From: Helicobacter trogontum | Lineage (GTDB): Bacteria; Campylobacterota; Campylobacteria; Campylobacterales; Helicobacteraceae | Assembly: GCF_000765905.2 (NCBI RefSeq) | Contig: NZ_JRPL02000003.1 | Span: forward strand, 98,888 to 162,887 | Length of the DNA: 64,000 bases | Direction of reading: 5' to 3' | In this document: piece by piece, positions 29,866-40,061 of the stretch | How positions within the stretch are numbered: the stretch's first letter is position 1 | Layout of the letters: every line of letters starts with the position of its first letter | Position numbers and translations under genes: made by a program | Notes under the pieces: generated by a model | What the model saw: only the letters and a program-made list of their open reading frames with translations | Told to the model about the DNA's origin: nothing | Databases searched by the model: none

Positions 29866-30609
29866 ATGCAATTTAGCGGTAAAAATGTTTTAATCACAGG
29901 TGCAAGTAAAGGAATTGGTGCAGAAATCGCACGAACTTTAGCGGGGTTTGGTTTAAAAGTGTGGATTAATTATCGCAGTAAACCAGAGATTGCAAATACG
30001 CTAAAAGAAGAAATAGAATCTAAGGGTGGCAAAGCAGCAGTGATTGCTTTTGATGCAACAGATGAAGAGGCATTTATAAAAGCCTTAAATCTTATTAAAG
30101 ATAGCGATGGAGAGCTTTCTTATCTCGTCAATAATGCTGGTATTACAAACGATAAACTCGCGTTACGCATGAGTGTTGATGATTTTTCAAGTGTTATTGA
30201 TGCAAATTTGAAATCTTGCTTTATTGGTTGCAGAGAAGCATTAAAGATTATGAGTAGACAAAGACATGGTAGTGTTGTAAATATTGCTTCAATTGTTGGG
30301 GAAAAGGGAAATCCTGGGCAAACAAATTACGCGGCTAGTAAAGGCGGTATGATAGCAATGACAAAAAGTTTTGCACTTGAATCAGGTTCTAGAAATGTCA
30401 GATTTAATGTTGTTACCCCAGGTTTTATTGAAACAGATATGACTGCAGGATTAAGCGAGGAAGTGCGGAATGAATATGTCAAAAATATTCCGCTTTCACG
30501 ACTTGGTAAACCAGAAGAAATCGCAAATGCGGTTGCGTTTTTATTAAGCGATTATTCTACATATATAACAGGTGAAGTCCTAAAAGTAAATGGTGGATTA
30601 TACATGTAA
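29866..30609 (+). CDS. fabG: 3-oxoacyl-ACP reductase FabG
   Basis: NADPH-dependent reductase of the fatty-acid elongation cycle. Classical SDR: TGASKGIGAEIA cofactor loop, NNAGIT, catalytic Ser in VNIASIVGEKGNPGQ and YAASKGG (YxxxK), then TPGFIETDMT and YITGEVLKVNGGLYM. 247 residues, full length. The AAGGAG site is strong. In H. pylori fabG is followed by acpP and fabF; here the next gene is fbp, so the fatty-acid cluster is broken up. Confidence 0.96.
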   Translation: MQFSGKNVLITGASKGIGAEIARTLAGFGLKVWINYRSKPEIANTLKEEIESKGGKAAVIAFDATDEEAFIKALNLIKDSDGELSYLVNNAGITNDKLALRMSVDDFSSVIDANLKSCFIGCREALKIMSRQRHGSVVNIASIVGEKGNPGQTNYAASKGGMIAMTKSFALESGSRNVRFNVVTPGFIETDMTAGLSEEVRNEYVKNIPLSRLGKPEEIANAVAFLLSDYSTYITGEVLKVNGGLYM

Positions 30610-30741
30610 ATATAACGAATGTATCCGTTGTTAGTAGAGCTGTTTCAAGCAACAAAGAATGGTAGTAAACCACACACAAACATGGTAGAATACAAAACTT
30701 TGTTATTTAATAAAATCACTAAATGCTAGTAAAGGAAGCCA

Positions 30742-31635
30742 ATGAGTTATGCAATTGATGAGATTATAACAGCATTGCAAGTAGGTGCAGTCCAAGTTGC
30801 AAATTTATTACAAAAGCGAGATGTCGAATACAGCGATACAGAGAATACAAGCGGCGATAATCAATTGAGGGTTGATATTCTTGCAGATAGACTCTTTGGT
30901 GATATCTTAGGAGAGTTAAACATCAAGGGTTTTGCGAGTGAAGAGAGGGAAGAAGCAGTTTGTTTAAAACAAAACCAATACGCCTATGACAATGATGCAT
31001 TTGATATAAAATCCCACTCACTTTTGGTTGCTTATGATCCACTTGATGGCTCATCACTTATGGATAGCAATCTTACAATTGGTAGTATTTTTGGAATCTA
31101 TGTCGATGAGTTTCAGGGAAAAAATCTTGTTGCATCTTTATACTTCCTTTATGGTCCGCGTTTAGAAATGGTTGTTGCAAAAGACTCTAAAAGTATGCAT
31201 TATCTTTATGATTATACAAAGCATACATGGGAATTTATCCAAAGGTTAGAGCTTAAAGAAGAAGGCAAGTTAAACTCACCAGGGGGCACACAAAAGTATT
31301 GGTATGCCAAGCACAAGGATCTTATAGAGAGCTTTTTTCTCAAAGGATATAGATTGCGTTATAGTGGCGGTATGGTGGCTGATTTACATCAGATCTTATG
31401 TAAAGGTGGTGGTATTTTTAGCTATCCTGCTACAACAGATTCTAAACAAGGAAAGTTACGGAATCTTTTTGAAGTTTTTCCTTTTGCATATATTTTTGAA
31501 AGTGCTGGTGGCAAAGCTACAAATGGTAGTGAGAGATTACTCGACATACACACAGATTCTATACATGCAAGCACACCTTGTTTTTTTGGTAGTAACAATG
31601 AAATGCAAATTGTACATGAGACATACAAGTCATAA
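30742..31635 (+). CDS. fbp: Class I fructose-1,6-bisphosphatase
   Basis: Gluconeogenic phosphatase. Metal-site motifs ASEEREEA (residues 74-81) and VAYDPLDGSSLMD are in place, as are the substrate-binding RYSGGMVADLHQIL and the C-terminal FEVFPFAYIFESAGGKATNG. 297 residues, normal for campylobacterotes. The ribosome site is AAAGGAAG. Confidence 0.95.
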   Translation: MSYAIDEIITALQVGAVQVANLLQKRDVEYSDTENTSGDNQLRVDILADRLFGDILGELNIKGFASEEREEAVCLKQNQYAYDNDAFDIKSHSLLVAYDPLDGSSLMDSNLTIGSIFGIYVDEFQGKNLVASLYFLYGPRLEMVVAKDSKSMHYLYDYTKHTWEFIQRLELKEEGKLNSPGGTQKYWYAKHKDLIESFFLKGYRLRYSGGMVADLHQILCKGGGIFSYPATTDSKQGKLRNLFEVFPFAYIFESAGGKATNGSERLLDIHTDSIHASTPCFFGSNNEMQIVHETYKS

Positions 31636-31674
31636 TTTATTTTAATCATTTTATAAAGTCTTTCAGAGGAAGTA

Positions 31675-33921
31675 ATGCAGTCACAAAAATCACAAGAAGT
31701 ACATGATGAGATTCTGTTCATCGGTGATCCATCGCAACAAATACACATTCATAAACATGATGAGCATAAGGATGCATTAGAGGATACACAGATCTTGGAG
31801 TGTGTTTTTACTTTTGTGCGTAAAAGCACTTTGCATAGCAAGGCATTGCAAAGTATTCTTGTTCGTTTGCTTTACGAATTAAAACAGCTTCTTAACATCA
31901 AAGAAATATTTTACAAAGATAATGAATTAGATAGTTTTTATATCTATGTACAAGCAGATTCAACAAATATACTAGCACTTGCAGATAACCTTAGTCATAA
32001 GCTACCCTTGGGACTTGATTTCACATTTAAAGATATTAAACAGCTTGGTATCGATGAATTTAATCATGCAAAGACTAAAGAATGCGTGTTTATACACACA
32101 AGTAATAAGGGATTAGATTCTGATACTACAGAATCTCACATCAAAGATCATGTATCTTCATATCCTAATTTTACAAACTCTTTGGTATCAGATTCTAAAA
32201 TGCCAAATTCTACTTCAATAACCACGCAAATTATTCATACAAACCATTCACAAATCAAACCTTTGGAATCTAAACAATGCCCATCCCTTTTACTACCAAA
32301 TGTAGATGAGATGCACATACTACTTAAAGGTGATATAGAGCATAGTGTGGATATGATAGGTAATGATACCTTAAGGGTTGTATCCCAAGCACACGAAGTA
32401 AGCCATTTAGATTCTAACCTACCTAAACAAACCGATGAATGTGAAATACAAGGTGATAAAAATTTAGATCCTGCACAATCCACTTTAAAAAGTCTAGAAT
32501 CTACTCAAATACTAGGCAGTCTGGATTCCACAAATAAAACAGTATCAATTACACGCTTTATCAAATTACAATCTCTTAATGTAAAACCCTATGATGCAGA
32601 CAAGTTGGCAGTGCTCAATGAGGAGCAAATGGGGCATTTCATAAAATACGAGCTGATAGAAGCACTCGCTCAAATTCTCATGAATGATACAACAATTACA
32701 TTAAAGCGAAATGCTATCACTTTCACGCTCTCACTAAGAAATATAATGCCAAATGAGATACAAGATGAAGCGCCATTTATACTTTTTGGCACATTAGATT
32801 CTGCACAGAGTTATTTGCGTATGAGTGAAGCACAAAAAAGCATGTTGGCAAGTTTTGAGAAGCCGTTTGTAAGCACACAGTGCAAAGAAGTATTTGCTAA
32901 GGAATTTGGTGCAGATACCATACTAGCTGGACTTTCTTCTGATATTATCGTGCTTTTGCTGCTTTCATATCTACAAAGCAAACATGAAATATCCTATCTA
33001 TTTTATATGCCACATTCAGATTCTATGCAGGATTTAAAAGTCATGCAATCTCATGACGCCCTGCTATCCTATATAGATGCCTATCCATACACTTATGTAG
33101 ATAAAAATAAAATACTAGAATCCACGTATAGTGTAGCTGAACACATTTATTTAAGCCATTTGCAAACACATAAGAGTTTGTATGCATTGCTTAGAAGCAA
33201 TGCAGCTAAGTCTGCTAGATTTATTACTTTCTTATCAACCACACATAGGAGCGAATTTCTCATAGAAAAGCCGCAAAATACAGAATCTAACCTACAACAA
33301 ATCTTAGATATTTCTTTTTTTACTGATTTGTACAAACATTTAGAAATCTTGCATAGTTATAAAAATGGTGATAAGTTGATTTTTAATTTCACAAAGGCAA
33401 ATGCAGATATTGTAACAAAATGGAATCTTACGCAAAATGAGTTAGAAAAGCTTGGCATTCACGAGCTTATCAAACCCTCTGCGGTAACTAGAAAACAACA
33501 TATAGAAACAAATAATTTACTTGACATACTAGAGCTTATTGAGCAGATTCTAAATATAGAATCTAGTGCATTAATTTATGCAAATCGTTGTGTAAGGGAT
33601 AGAGGACCACGCATTGATTATAAGCTTATTAGACAAGGTGATTCTATCGTGCTTGATTATGCAAGGTTGTTGCGTAGTGTAATGAGTTTTCAACTTGCTG
33701 GGGTGGAGAATGAATTAATATGCTATGGTGTTATTGATTCTTTGGCAGAGTTTATAGGCACATTAGCAGGTGATATGATGCTAAATTATGGTATACAAGA
33801 GGTTTTTGTATGTGGGGATTTATTGCTTAAACAATGCTTCCTTGACAAGATAATCAAAGCTATCCCAAAGAATATGAATGTTGCATTCGCTGGGGTTGGT
33901 GGTACGGATTATTTGGACTAG
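31675..33921 (+). CDS. HypF/Kae1-like domain protein upstream of ruvC
   Basis: A 748-residue cytoplasmic protein. Residues 200-280 are a polar, poorly conserved linker. The region [20 protein letters not shown] to [15 protein letters not shown] (about 370-430) recalls the YrdC-like part of HypF. The C-terminal 120 residues ([55 protein letters not shown]) look like the Kae1/HypF actin-like fold. The canonical HypF zinc-finger cysteines and acylphosphatase motif are absent, so it is probably not a working hydrogenase carbamoyltransferase. It ends one base before ruvC; the ribosome site is AGAGGAAG. Confidence 0.6.
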   Translation: MQSQKSQEVHDEILFIGDPSQQIHIHKHDEHKDALEDTQILECVFTFVRKSTLHSKALQSILVRLLYELKQLLNIKEIFYKDNELDSFYIYVQADSTNILALADNLSHKLPLGLDFTFKDIKQLGIDEFNHAKTKECVFIHTSNKGLDSDTTESHIKDHVSSYPNFTNSLVSDSKMPNSTSITTQIIHTNHSQIKPLESKQCPSLLLPNVDEMHILLKGDIEHSVDMIGNDTLRVVSQAHEVSHLDSNLPKQTDECEIQGDKNLDPAQSTLKSLESTQILGSLDSTNKTVSITRFIKLQSLNVKPYDADKLAVLNEEQMGHFIKYELIEALAQILMNDTTITLKRNAITFTLSLRNIMPNEIQDEAPFILFGTLDSAQSYLRMSEAQKSMLASFEKPFVSTQCKEVFAKEFGADTILAGLSSDIIVLLLLSYLQSKHEISYLFYMPHSDSMQDLKVMQSHDALLSYIDAYPYTYVDKNKILESTYSVAEHIYLSHLQTHKSLYALLRSNAAKSARFITFLSTTHRSEFLIEKPQNTESNLQQILDISFFTDLYKHLEILHSYKNGDKLIFNFTKANADIVTKWNLTQNELEKLGIHELIKPSAVTRKQHIETNNLLDILELIEQILNIESSALIYANRCVRDRGPRIDYKLIRQGDSIVLDYARLLRSVMSFQLAGVENELICYGVIDSLAEFIGTLAGDMMLNYGIQEVFVCGDLLLKQCFLDKIIKAIPKNMNVAFAGVGGTDYLD

Positions 33922-33922
33922 T

Positions 33923-34399
33923 ATGGTTATTTTAGGGATTGATCCAGGTAGCAGGAATTGTGGTTATGGCATAATTAATGTAGAATCTGGTAAGGCTAGT
34001 CTGCTTGATGCTGGCATCATTAAGATTGAGACAAGGGAACTGCAAAGTCAAATTGTGGAGTTTGTTGAAGGTATTGATTTGATCTTAAAGCACTATCAAA
34101 TAGATGAAGTAGCAATGGAAGATATTTTTTATGCTTATAATCCAAAAAGTGTGATTAAACTTGCACAATTTCGAGGTGCAATTAGTCTGAAGATTTTGCA
34201 GGATTTAGGAAACTTTGCAGAATATACACCCTTACAGGTTAAAAAGTCATTAACAGGCAATGGCAAGGCTGACAAAAAGCAAGTTGCCTATATGGTAAAA
34301 ATCTTATTAAAATTGCAATGTGATATCAAACCACTTGATATTAGCGATGCTTTAGCAGTAGCTCTCACCCATGCACAAGCATTAAGATATGGGAGATAA
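33923..34399 (+). CDS. ruvC: Holliday junction resolvase RuvC
   Basis: Endonuclease that resolves four-way junctions with RuvAB. The start at 33923 gives the canonical [16 protein letters not shown]; upstream frame belongs to the previous gene's end. Catalytic acidic residues are visible: D7 in GIDPG, Glu in VAMEDIFYA, and the late [13 protein letters not shown] pair. [19 protein letters not shown] is the DNA-binding segment. 158 residues, full length. Only one base separates it from the preceding stop codon. Confidence 0.96.
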   Translation: MVILGIDPGSRNCGYGIINVESGKASLLDAGIIKIETRELQSQIVEFVEGIDLILKHYQIDEVAMEDIFYAYNPKSVIKLAQFRGAISLKILQDLGNFAEYTPLQVKKSLTGNGKADKKQVAYMVKILLKLQCDIKPLDISDALAVALTHAQALRYGR

Positions 34400-34583
34400 A
34401 TGTTTGCTTTGTTGGAATACATTTTCATCGTGTTATTGCAAAGATGTATGCCCATGTAATAGCATAATATAAATTGAGTAAAAAAGAAAATGCGAATCTA
34501 AATTGCATAAGAATATTATCTAACCCCACTCCTTTACTTTGAATTTGTACTACAATTAGTCTTATTCTACAAAAGGAGCAGTC

Positions 34584-36551
34584 ATGCCAAATCATGTAAT
34601 GCAAAACCAAACAATAAGCGAAAGTGAACTTTATGGTTTTTTAGGTAAGTATGGGATTAAAACTCCAGCGTGCAAGAGCGTGGGTTTAAATGAAAAAATT
34701 ACTTTTGATGCTTTTCCAGCTGTTATTAAAATACAATCACCAAAGGTAGTGCATAAAAGCGATGTAGGCGGCGTGATACTTAATCTTACAAGCAATGAAG
34801 AATTAGAAGAAGCTAGAAAAACGATTATTGCAAACTTAAAAAGACATAATATAACACTTGATGATAACGATGGTTTTATTGTTACGCAAATGGTATTTGG
34901 TGAAGAGCTCTATATTGGAAGCGTAGAAGATTCTACTTTTGGAAATGTTGTCTTATTTGGTAAGGGTGGAATCTATCTTGAGCTTTATAAAGACGTGTGT
35001 TATATTGAATCTAATGCCAGAGAAGATGAGATTAGAAGAGCTTTAGCTACAACAAAGATTGCTAAGCTTTTTGATGGTTTTAGAGGCTTTGATTACAAAA
35101 TTGAATGGGTGATTAATCTTGTTAAAAGTGTGCAAAAAATGTTGCAAGACAATGAGATAAAAGAGCTTGATATAAATCCTTTGAAACTCACAAAAGATGG
35201 TCTAGTTGCAGTAGATGCTAGAATCTTAAAAGGCAAATCTCAATATACTGAAATACAAAGAGAAAAAAAGCGTCCAGATTTTTTAAAAAATGAACGGGTT
35301 GTAATCGTTGGTGCAAGCACAGAAAAGGGCAAAACAGGCTATACAATAGCTAAAAATGCACAAAGTTTTAAGGGAGAGTTACTTTATGTCAATGCAAAAG
35401 GTGGGGAACTCTTTGGCAGAAAGCTCTATAAAAGTGTAAGCGAAATTAGTGGAAATATCGATACTGCAGTGATTGTGGTTGGAGCAAAATTTGTTATTCC
35501 TACAATACATGAACTTATCAAAAAGCAGCTTAAAAATCTCATTATTATTACCGCGGGTTTCAAAGAAAGTGGGCATGATGCAGAAGAAGAAGAGATTGGC
35601 AGGCTAGCAACAGAACACAACTTTAATGTTATTGGTCCAAATTGTCTTGGATTCTATGCAAATGAAGAAAGGCTAAATATCACCTTTGGAACGGGTGTGG
35701 TGCATGATGGAAAACACGCGTTTGTATCACAAAGTGGTGCGGTTTTAGCAAGTCTTATGGATAGAGCAGCTGAGCTTGGACTTGGTTTTTCACATTTAAT
35801 TAGTGTAGGAAATGCGGTAGATTTAAGGAGTGCAGAAATTATTCCAATGTTAAATAATGCAAAAAGTTGTGAAAGCATTGCGTTATATTTGGAGGGTGTA
35901 GCACGCGGTAAATCTTTGTGTGAGAGTATCAGAAATTGTAATAAACCAATATATCTCTTTAAAGCCGCAAAGTCTGAAGCCGCAAAAAAAGCAGCGTTTT
36001 CACATACAGGTAATCTGAGTGGAAACTATGCTATGTTTAATGGGATTATGCAAAGCTTAGGCGTTAAGGTTGTAAATACTCTAGATTCTCTGCTTTTTGC
36101 ACCATTATTTAAAGATGTGAGAACTATTGCAGTAATCACAAATGCTGGGGGTCCAGGAACCGTTTTGACTGATGCGATAGCAGCACGCAATAAGGAATTA
36201 TACGAGCTTAGTGAAGCACAGAAAAAAGAGCTAGATTCTGTATTACCACCGATGTGGTCGCATAATAATCCAATTGATGTCATAGGCGATGCCTTGCCAG
36301 ATAGGTATGAAAATGCTTTAAAAATTGTGGATACATTCTCAAATCTTGATTTAATCTATCTACTTATCACACCACAAGATATGACTGATGCACTTGGCAC
36401 AGTTAAGATTCTCAAGCAATATGCATTTCAGCACAAGGTAGTGCCTATTTTGCTTGGTGGAGAAAACGTGAAAGATGCTAGAGAATATTGCTTAAAAGAA
36501 GGAATATTGTATTTTACAAGTATTGCGCAAGCATGTGAATTTTTAGGGTAG
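34584..36551 (+). CDS. ADP-forming acyl-CoA synthetase, ATP-grasp domain first
   Basis: NDP-forming acyl-CoA synthetase superfamily (655 residues), which interconverts acyl-CoA plus ADP and acid plus ATP. Residues 1-220 are an ATP-grasp/beta domain (FPAVIKIQSPKVVHKSDVGG; GFIVTQMVFGEELYIG; ELDINPLKLTKDGLVAVDAR). Residues 230-655 are the alpha part: CoA-binding ERVVIVGASTEKGKTGY, NVIGPNCLGFYA, FVSQSGAVL, the phospho-histidine loop AAFSHTGNLSG (about residue 472) and AVITNAGGPG. This beta-alpha order is the reverse of E. coli PatZ, and there is no acetyltransferase domain. The substrate could be acetate or another short acid. The AAGGAG site is strong and the gene stands alone. Confidence 0.85.
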   Translation: MPNHVMQNQTISESELYGFLGKYGIKTPACKSVGLNEKITFDAFPAVIKIQSPKVVHKSDVGGVILNLTSNEELEEARKTIIANLKRHNITLDDNDGFIVTQMVFGEELYIGSVEDSTFGNVVLFGKGGIYLELYKDVCYIESNAREDEIRRALATTKIAKLFDGFRGFDYKIEWVINLVKSVQKMLQDNEIKELDINPLKLTKDGLVAVDARILKGKSQYTEIQREKKRPDFLKNERVVIVGASTEKGKTGYTIAKNAQSFKGELLYVNAKGGELFGRKLYKSVSEISGNIDTAVIVVGAKFVIPTIHELIKKQLKNLIIITAGFKESGHDAEEEEIGRLATEHNFNVIGPNCLGFYANEERLNITFGTGVVHDGKHAFVSQSGAVLASLMDRAAELGLGFSHLISVGNAVDLRSAEIIPMLNNAKSCESIALYLEGVARGKSLCESIRNCNKPIYLFKAAKSEAAKKAAFSHTGNLSGNYAMFNGIMQSLGVKVVNTLDSLLFAPLFKDVRTIAVITNAGGPGTVLTDAIAARNKELYELSEAQKKELDSVLPPMWSHNNPIDVIGDALPDRYENALKIVDTFSNLDLIYLLITPQDMTDALGTVKILKQYAFQHKVVPILLGGENVKDAREYCLKEGILYFTSIAQACEFLG

Positions 36552-36798
36552 TTTTGCATGTATCATCTGTATGCAACTTTAGGCGATATAGTGTTGTTCC
36601 AATAGTTATTTTTATAATCTTAATTGGGATAGTTTTTGTGCTTTATCTTAAAGTGTATTTGTGAAGAAATTACACTAAAAGTTAAAGTAAATCCTAGCAG
36701 GACTTTGATGATTGTTGCAAAAATATAGCTAAATCTTGAAGTTTAATGATAATAATTAGAATCTACAAAATGGATATTTGTCTTCAGGAAGGGTTATC

Positions 36799-37662
36799 AT
36801 GCTATTTTTTGTGCCAACTCCGATAGGAAATTTATTGGATGTATCTTTGCATACTCTTATGGTTTTCAATAAATGCCAAGTAATTTTATGTGAAGATACG
36901 CGTGTAACAAAGAAGTTGCTCACCTTATTGTTACGCAATGATCTCATACAGCAATATTATCCAAATATCAATCCAAAAGAAAAGCAATTTATAAGCTTTC
37001 ACAGCCACAATCAGGAAGATTTTCTAAAGAATGTAGATAAAGATTTTTTCACACAAGATATTGCCTTTTGCACGGATGCAGGTATGCCAAATATTAGTGA
37101 CCCAGGAGCTTTGTTGCTTCGTTATATGCGAGAACATGGTATAGATTATGAGGTTGTGCTTGGTGGTGGTGCATTTAGTCATGCTTTTGTGTGTAGTGGT
37201 TTAGAAGGTGCATTTTATTTTGGTGGATTTTTGGCACATAAACAACATGATCGACAAAGATATTTAAAATCCTTGCTTGAATATCACAATGAAATGCATA
37301 TAATCCTCTATGAAAGTCCTAAAAGACTTAGAGAATCTCTTGGCGACATAGCACTTATTATGCCACATTCTACACTTTTTATATATAAAGAACTTACAAA
37401 ACTATATGAAACAGAAATCATGGGTACAGCACAAGAAATACTCAATAAATTGCCAAGCAGCATTAAAGGGGAATATTGCATAATTATCCAAAAAGATTCT
37501 AAAAATCTCTCTTCAGAGACTTCAAATACTCAACAAATTTTGCGATTAAATCAAGATGATATCTTAGCTCTTGATATACAGCCAAAACAAAAGGCAAAAT
37601 TGTTGGCACAAGTGAGTGAAAAAAGTATAAAGGAGTGGTATGCAATATTAACGCAAGGGTAG
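36799..37662 (+). CDS. rsmI: 16S rRNA (cytidine1402-2'-O)-methyltransferase RsmI
   Basis: Tetrapyrrole-methylase-fold enzyme that methylates C1402 of 16S rRNA. Motifs in order: FVPTPIGNLLDVS, LCEDTRVTKKLL, FHSHNQ, DAGMPNISDPGALLLRY, GGFLAHK and ILYESPKRLRESL. The ATG at 36799 is chosen because AGGAAGGG sits at correct spacing and the protein then begins MLFFVPTPIGNL. The glycine-rich SAM loop reads VVLGGGAFSHA where the family often has LPGPSA, a variation seen in campylobacterotes. Confidence 0.94.
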   Translation: MLFFVPTPIGNLLDVSLHTLMVFNKCQVILCEDTRVTKKLLTLLLRNDLIQQYYPNINPKEKQFISFHSHNQEDFLKNVDKDFFTQDIAFCTDAGMPNISDPGALLLRYMREHGIDYEVVLGGGAFSHAFVCSGLEGAFYFGGFLAHKQHDRQRYLKSLLEYHNEMHIILYESPKRLRESLGDIALIMPHSTLFIYKELTKLYETEIMGTAQEILNKLPSSIKGEYCIIIQKDSKNLSSETSNTQQILRLNQDDILALDIQPKQKAKLLAQVSEKSIKEWYAILTQG

Positions 37663-37765
37663 ACGTTGTAAAAAAGCGGTGAAGTTTTAGCTTTTTATGA
37701 TAAATTAAGTTGAATTTTTATACAATTTAGAATAGTTTTTTGGTATCTTGTGAAAAAGGAAAAGT

Positions 37766-38902
37766 ATGTTAAAGTTTAAGGGTTTTGAAGGCAGTTTAAA
37801 AAGTAAAAGTACTGCTAGTCGCACTTTTTTAAGTGGTGGTGTGAAGTCTTTATTGTGTGCTTTTACACTAAGTGGAGTGTTAGCTTCATCTGCATATGCT
37901 GGTAATACGGCTACAGATTTTATGAAGACTTCTATGTCAAAAATGTTTGATTATGTTAATAATTTTGAGTGTGAAGGTGGTGAAAGAAGCGCAATATGTA
38001 AGATTGATCGCTATGAAATTGGTAGGACGAGTGGCTTTGTATTGCGTGATTACAGATATACTGTTGATTATAGAGATTCACGTGTGATTGAAAGAATGAG
38101 TGCCAAGGTTGAGGCACCTAGAAACCATGATTTGAAGGCTTTTGTGCCAACGTATTTTGAATGCTCAGATTTTACCCAAATTCACAATGAAAAAAGTCAA
38201 GTAAATAAGCAGCTTGTTTGCATGGTAAGCAATGATTTATATAAATTAAACATCCGTTTAAGATCAAAAGCAACCTCGTCTCTGTTTGCTAATGTAGATT
38301 CAATGTCTTTGCTACAAAAAAGTGCAGCATTTTGGGATAAAATGCTAAAGGAAGTAGTCAAAGCAAGAGATGAGAAGCAATTGACTAAGAACATTAGAGA
38401 TATATTAAGCGATATTGATGTAAATCTTTATGGTATAGACATTGCTATTACAAAACCTCAATTGCCACAAAAAATTTATGAGCATATTTTTGCTGATATG
38501 ATTGATTATTCTGATGAAGCTTCAGATTATGCCAATAAAAGATACAACCAACAAGCACATGCAATCTATAACTCTGGTGTAGGTTATATATATGGCAATA
38601 TAATGGGCTATGTATGGGGTAATGATACAATTGATGATCGCACAAAAGAAAGTCTTAATAAACTTTTTGTAGCATTAAGAGATTCTGCTATGCTTGATTC
38701 TAACATTAAGACTATATATATTACAATTACCAATCGCACAAACAAAGGATTTAATCTTAGTCGTGCGTATGATAAAGTTACACGAGATACAGAAAAATTG
38801 GATCAATCTGGTAAGGACGTAGCAGGACAAGTGTTGGATCTCTTTAATGGTGATGTGTTTAATCGATATAGAATTGAAGTTGGAGTGGCTCGTTTCAAAT
38901 AA
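37766..38902 (+). CDS. Hypothetical exported protein
   Basis: A 378-residue protein with a long positively charged N-region and hydrophobic core (SLLCAFTLSGVLASSAYA), so probably Sec-exported with cleavage near residue 46. The mature part holds a cysteine pair close together (NFECEGGERSAICKI) and another pair (YFECSDFTQ; QLVCMV) that may form disulfides, plus a Tyr/Gly segment (NSGVGYIYGNIMGYVWGND). No transmembrane span or beta-barrel pattern is evident. Family not recognised. Own ribosome site AAAAAGGA, and a strong terminator follows. Confidence 0.7.
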   Translation: MLKFKGFEGSLKSKSTASRTFLSGGVKSLLCAFTLSGVLASSAYAGNTATDFMKTSMSKMFDYVNNFECEGGERSAICKIDRYEIGRTSGFVLRDYRYTVDYRDSRVIERMSAKVEAPRNHDLKAFVPTYFECSDFTQIHNEKSQVNKQLVCMVSNDLYKLNIRLRSKATSSLFANVDSMSLLQKSAAFWDKMLKEVVKARDEKQLTKNIRDILSDIDVNLYGIDIAITKPQLPQKIYEHIFADMIDYSDEASDYANKRYNQQAHAIYNSGVGYIYGNIMGYVWGNDTIDDRTKESLNKLFVALRDSAMLDSNIKTIYITITNRTNKGFNLSRAYDKVTRDTEKLDQSGKDVAGQVLDLFNGDVFNRYRIEVGVARFK

Positions 38903-38959
38903 CAGGGCTAACAGCATTTATTAATTTACACTAAGATAATCTCTATACTTTATAACATG

Positions 38960-38992
38960 AGCATGGTTAAGCATCGCACCATGCTTTCTTTT
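38960..38992 (+). terminator. Rho-independent terminator after the exported protein
   Basis: Perfect 8-base stem AGCATGGT / ACCATGCT with a ten-base loop, followed directly by TTCTTTT. It separates the exported-protein gene from lpxD. Confidence 0.75.
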
Positions 38993-39071
38993 AATAAACT
39001 TTTTTAGATAAGCGTAAAGATACATAAGTGGCTAATCTTGCATAGTAATACAGAATAATTAAAGGAATTTT

Positions 39072-40061
39072 ATGAAATTAAGTGAAGCAATCAATAAGGC
39101 TTTTGGTAACAATGCGGTATTAAAAAATTGTATTACCAACGATTTTACGCTGGAAGGGTTAGCACCCCTAGAATCTGCCACACAAAACCAGGTAAGCTAT
39201 ATACAACAGGATAAATACATTCAAGGGTTGCAAGATTCTAAGGCAGGTGCGGTACTAATTAGAGAGACTATACAAGATAAGGTACCAAGCCATATACAAC
39301 CACTTATAGTTGATAATCCGCATCTCGCATTTGCTTTACTATCACAATTATTTGCAAAGGGTGATTTTATTGCAAGACCGCATGTAGATTCCAAAATTGA
39401 TACGAGTGCCTCAATCGCAACCAATGTTGTCTTAGGAAATAATGTCAATATCGGTGCTAATACAGTAATTATGCCTGGTGTTGTGATTGCCGATAATGTA
39501 AGTATTGGATCAAATTGCAAAATTTATCCAAATGTTGTGATCTATCGTGAAAGTGTAATAGGTGATAGGGTGCTTATCCATGCTAACAGTGTTATTGGAA
39601 GTGATGGTTTTGGATATGCACAGAACGCACTCGGAGAACACGTAAAAATTGAGCATAATGGACGAACAATTATTGAAGATGATGTAGAGATCGGTGCGAA
39701 TAATGTAATAGATAGAGCTGTTTTTGGCGAAACTCGTGTTAAAAAAGGAAGTAAGGTTGGACATAGTTGTGTTATAGCACACAATTCTGTTGTAGGAGAG
39801 CATTCTTTACTTGTTGCACAAGTTGGTTTGGCAGGCTCCACTACAACAGGACGCAATGTTGTTTTGGGCGGGCAAGTTGGCACAGCTGGACATGTGCATA
39901 TTGGAGACTTCGTGCAAGTTGCAGGTAGAGGAGCAGTATCTAAGAATCTGCCACCAAAGAGCAAATGGGGTGGTCATCCTATTATGCAGCTTGATGACTG
40001 GATGAAATTTTATGTAAATTTGAGACGTATGTTGAAAGAAAAGAATGTATCTGAAAAATAA
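39072..40061 (+). CDS. lpxD: UDP-3-O-(3-hydroxyacyl)glucosamine N-acyltransferase LpxD
   Basis: Third acylation step of lipid A synthesis, at the inner membrane. An N-terminal uridine-binding domain (about residues 1-100) is followed by a left-handed beta-helix of hexapeptide repeats (IGANTVIMPGVVIADNVSIG and onward) containing the catalytic histidine region SCVIAHNSVVGEH, with a C-terminal helix (MKFYVNLRRML). 329 residues, normal. The AAAGGAAT site precedes the ATG. In H. pylori lpxD is next to fabI and metK; here it stands alone. Confidence 0.96.
   Translation: MKLSEAINKAFGNNAVLKNCITNDFTLEGLAPLESATQNQVSYIQQDKYIQGLQDSKAGAVLIRETIQDKVPSHIQPLIVDNPHLAFALLSQLFAKGDFIARPHVDSKIDTSASIATNVVLGNNVNIGANTVIMPGVVIADNVSIGSNCKIYPNVVIYRESVIGDRVLIHANSVIGSDGFGYAQNALGEHVKIEHNGRTIIEDDVEIGANNVIDRAVFGETRVKKGSKVGHSCVIAHNSVVGEHSLLVAQVGLAGSTTTGRNVVLGGQVGTAGHVHIGDFVQVAGRGAVSKNLPPKSKWGGHPIMQLDDWMKFYVNLRRMLKEKNVSEK

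Noticed and set aside
31422..31748. 108-codon minus-strand frame across the fbp end
   Set aside because: Overlaps fbp and the following gene start; Cys/Ser-rich nonsense composition.
37671..37696. AAAAAGC/GCTTTTT repeat after rsmI as a terminator
   Set aside because: Only two G:C pairs and a 12-base loop; may act weakly but is not supported.
39542..39964. 140-codon open frame antisense to lpxD
   Set aside because: Repetitive shadow of the hexapeptide repeats on the other strand; no independent support.
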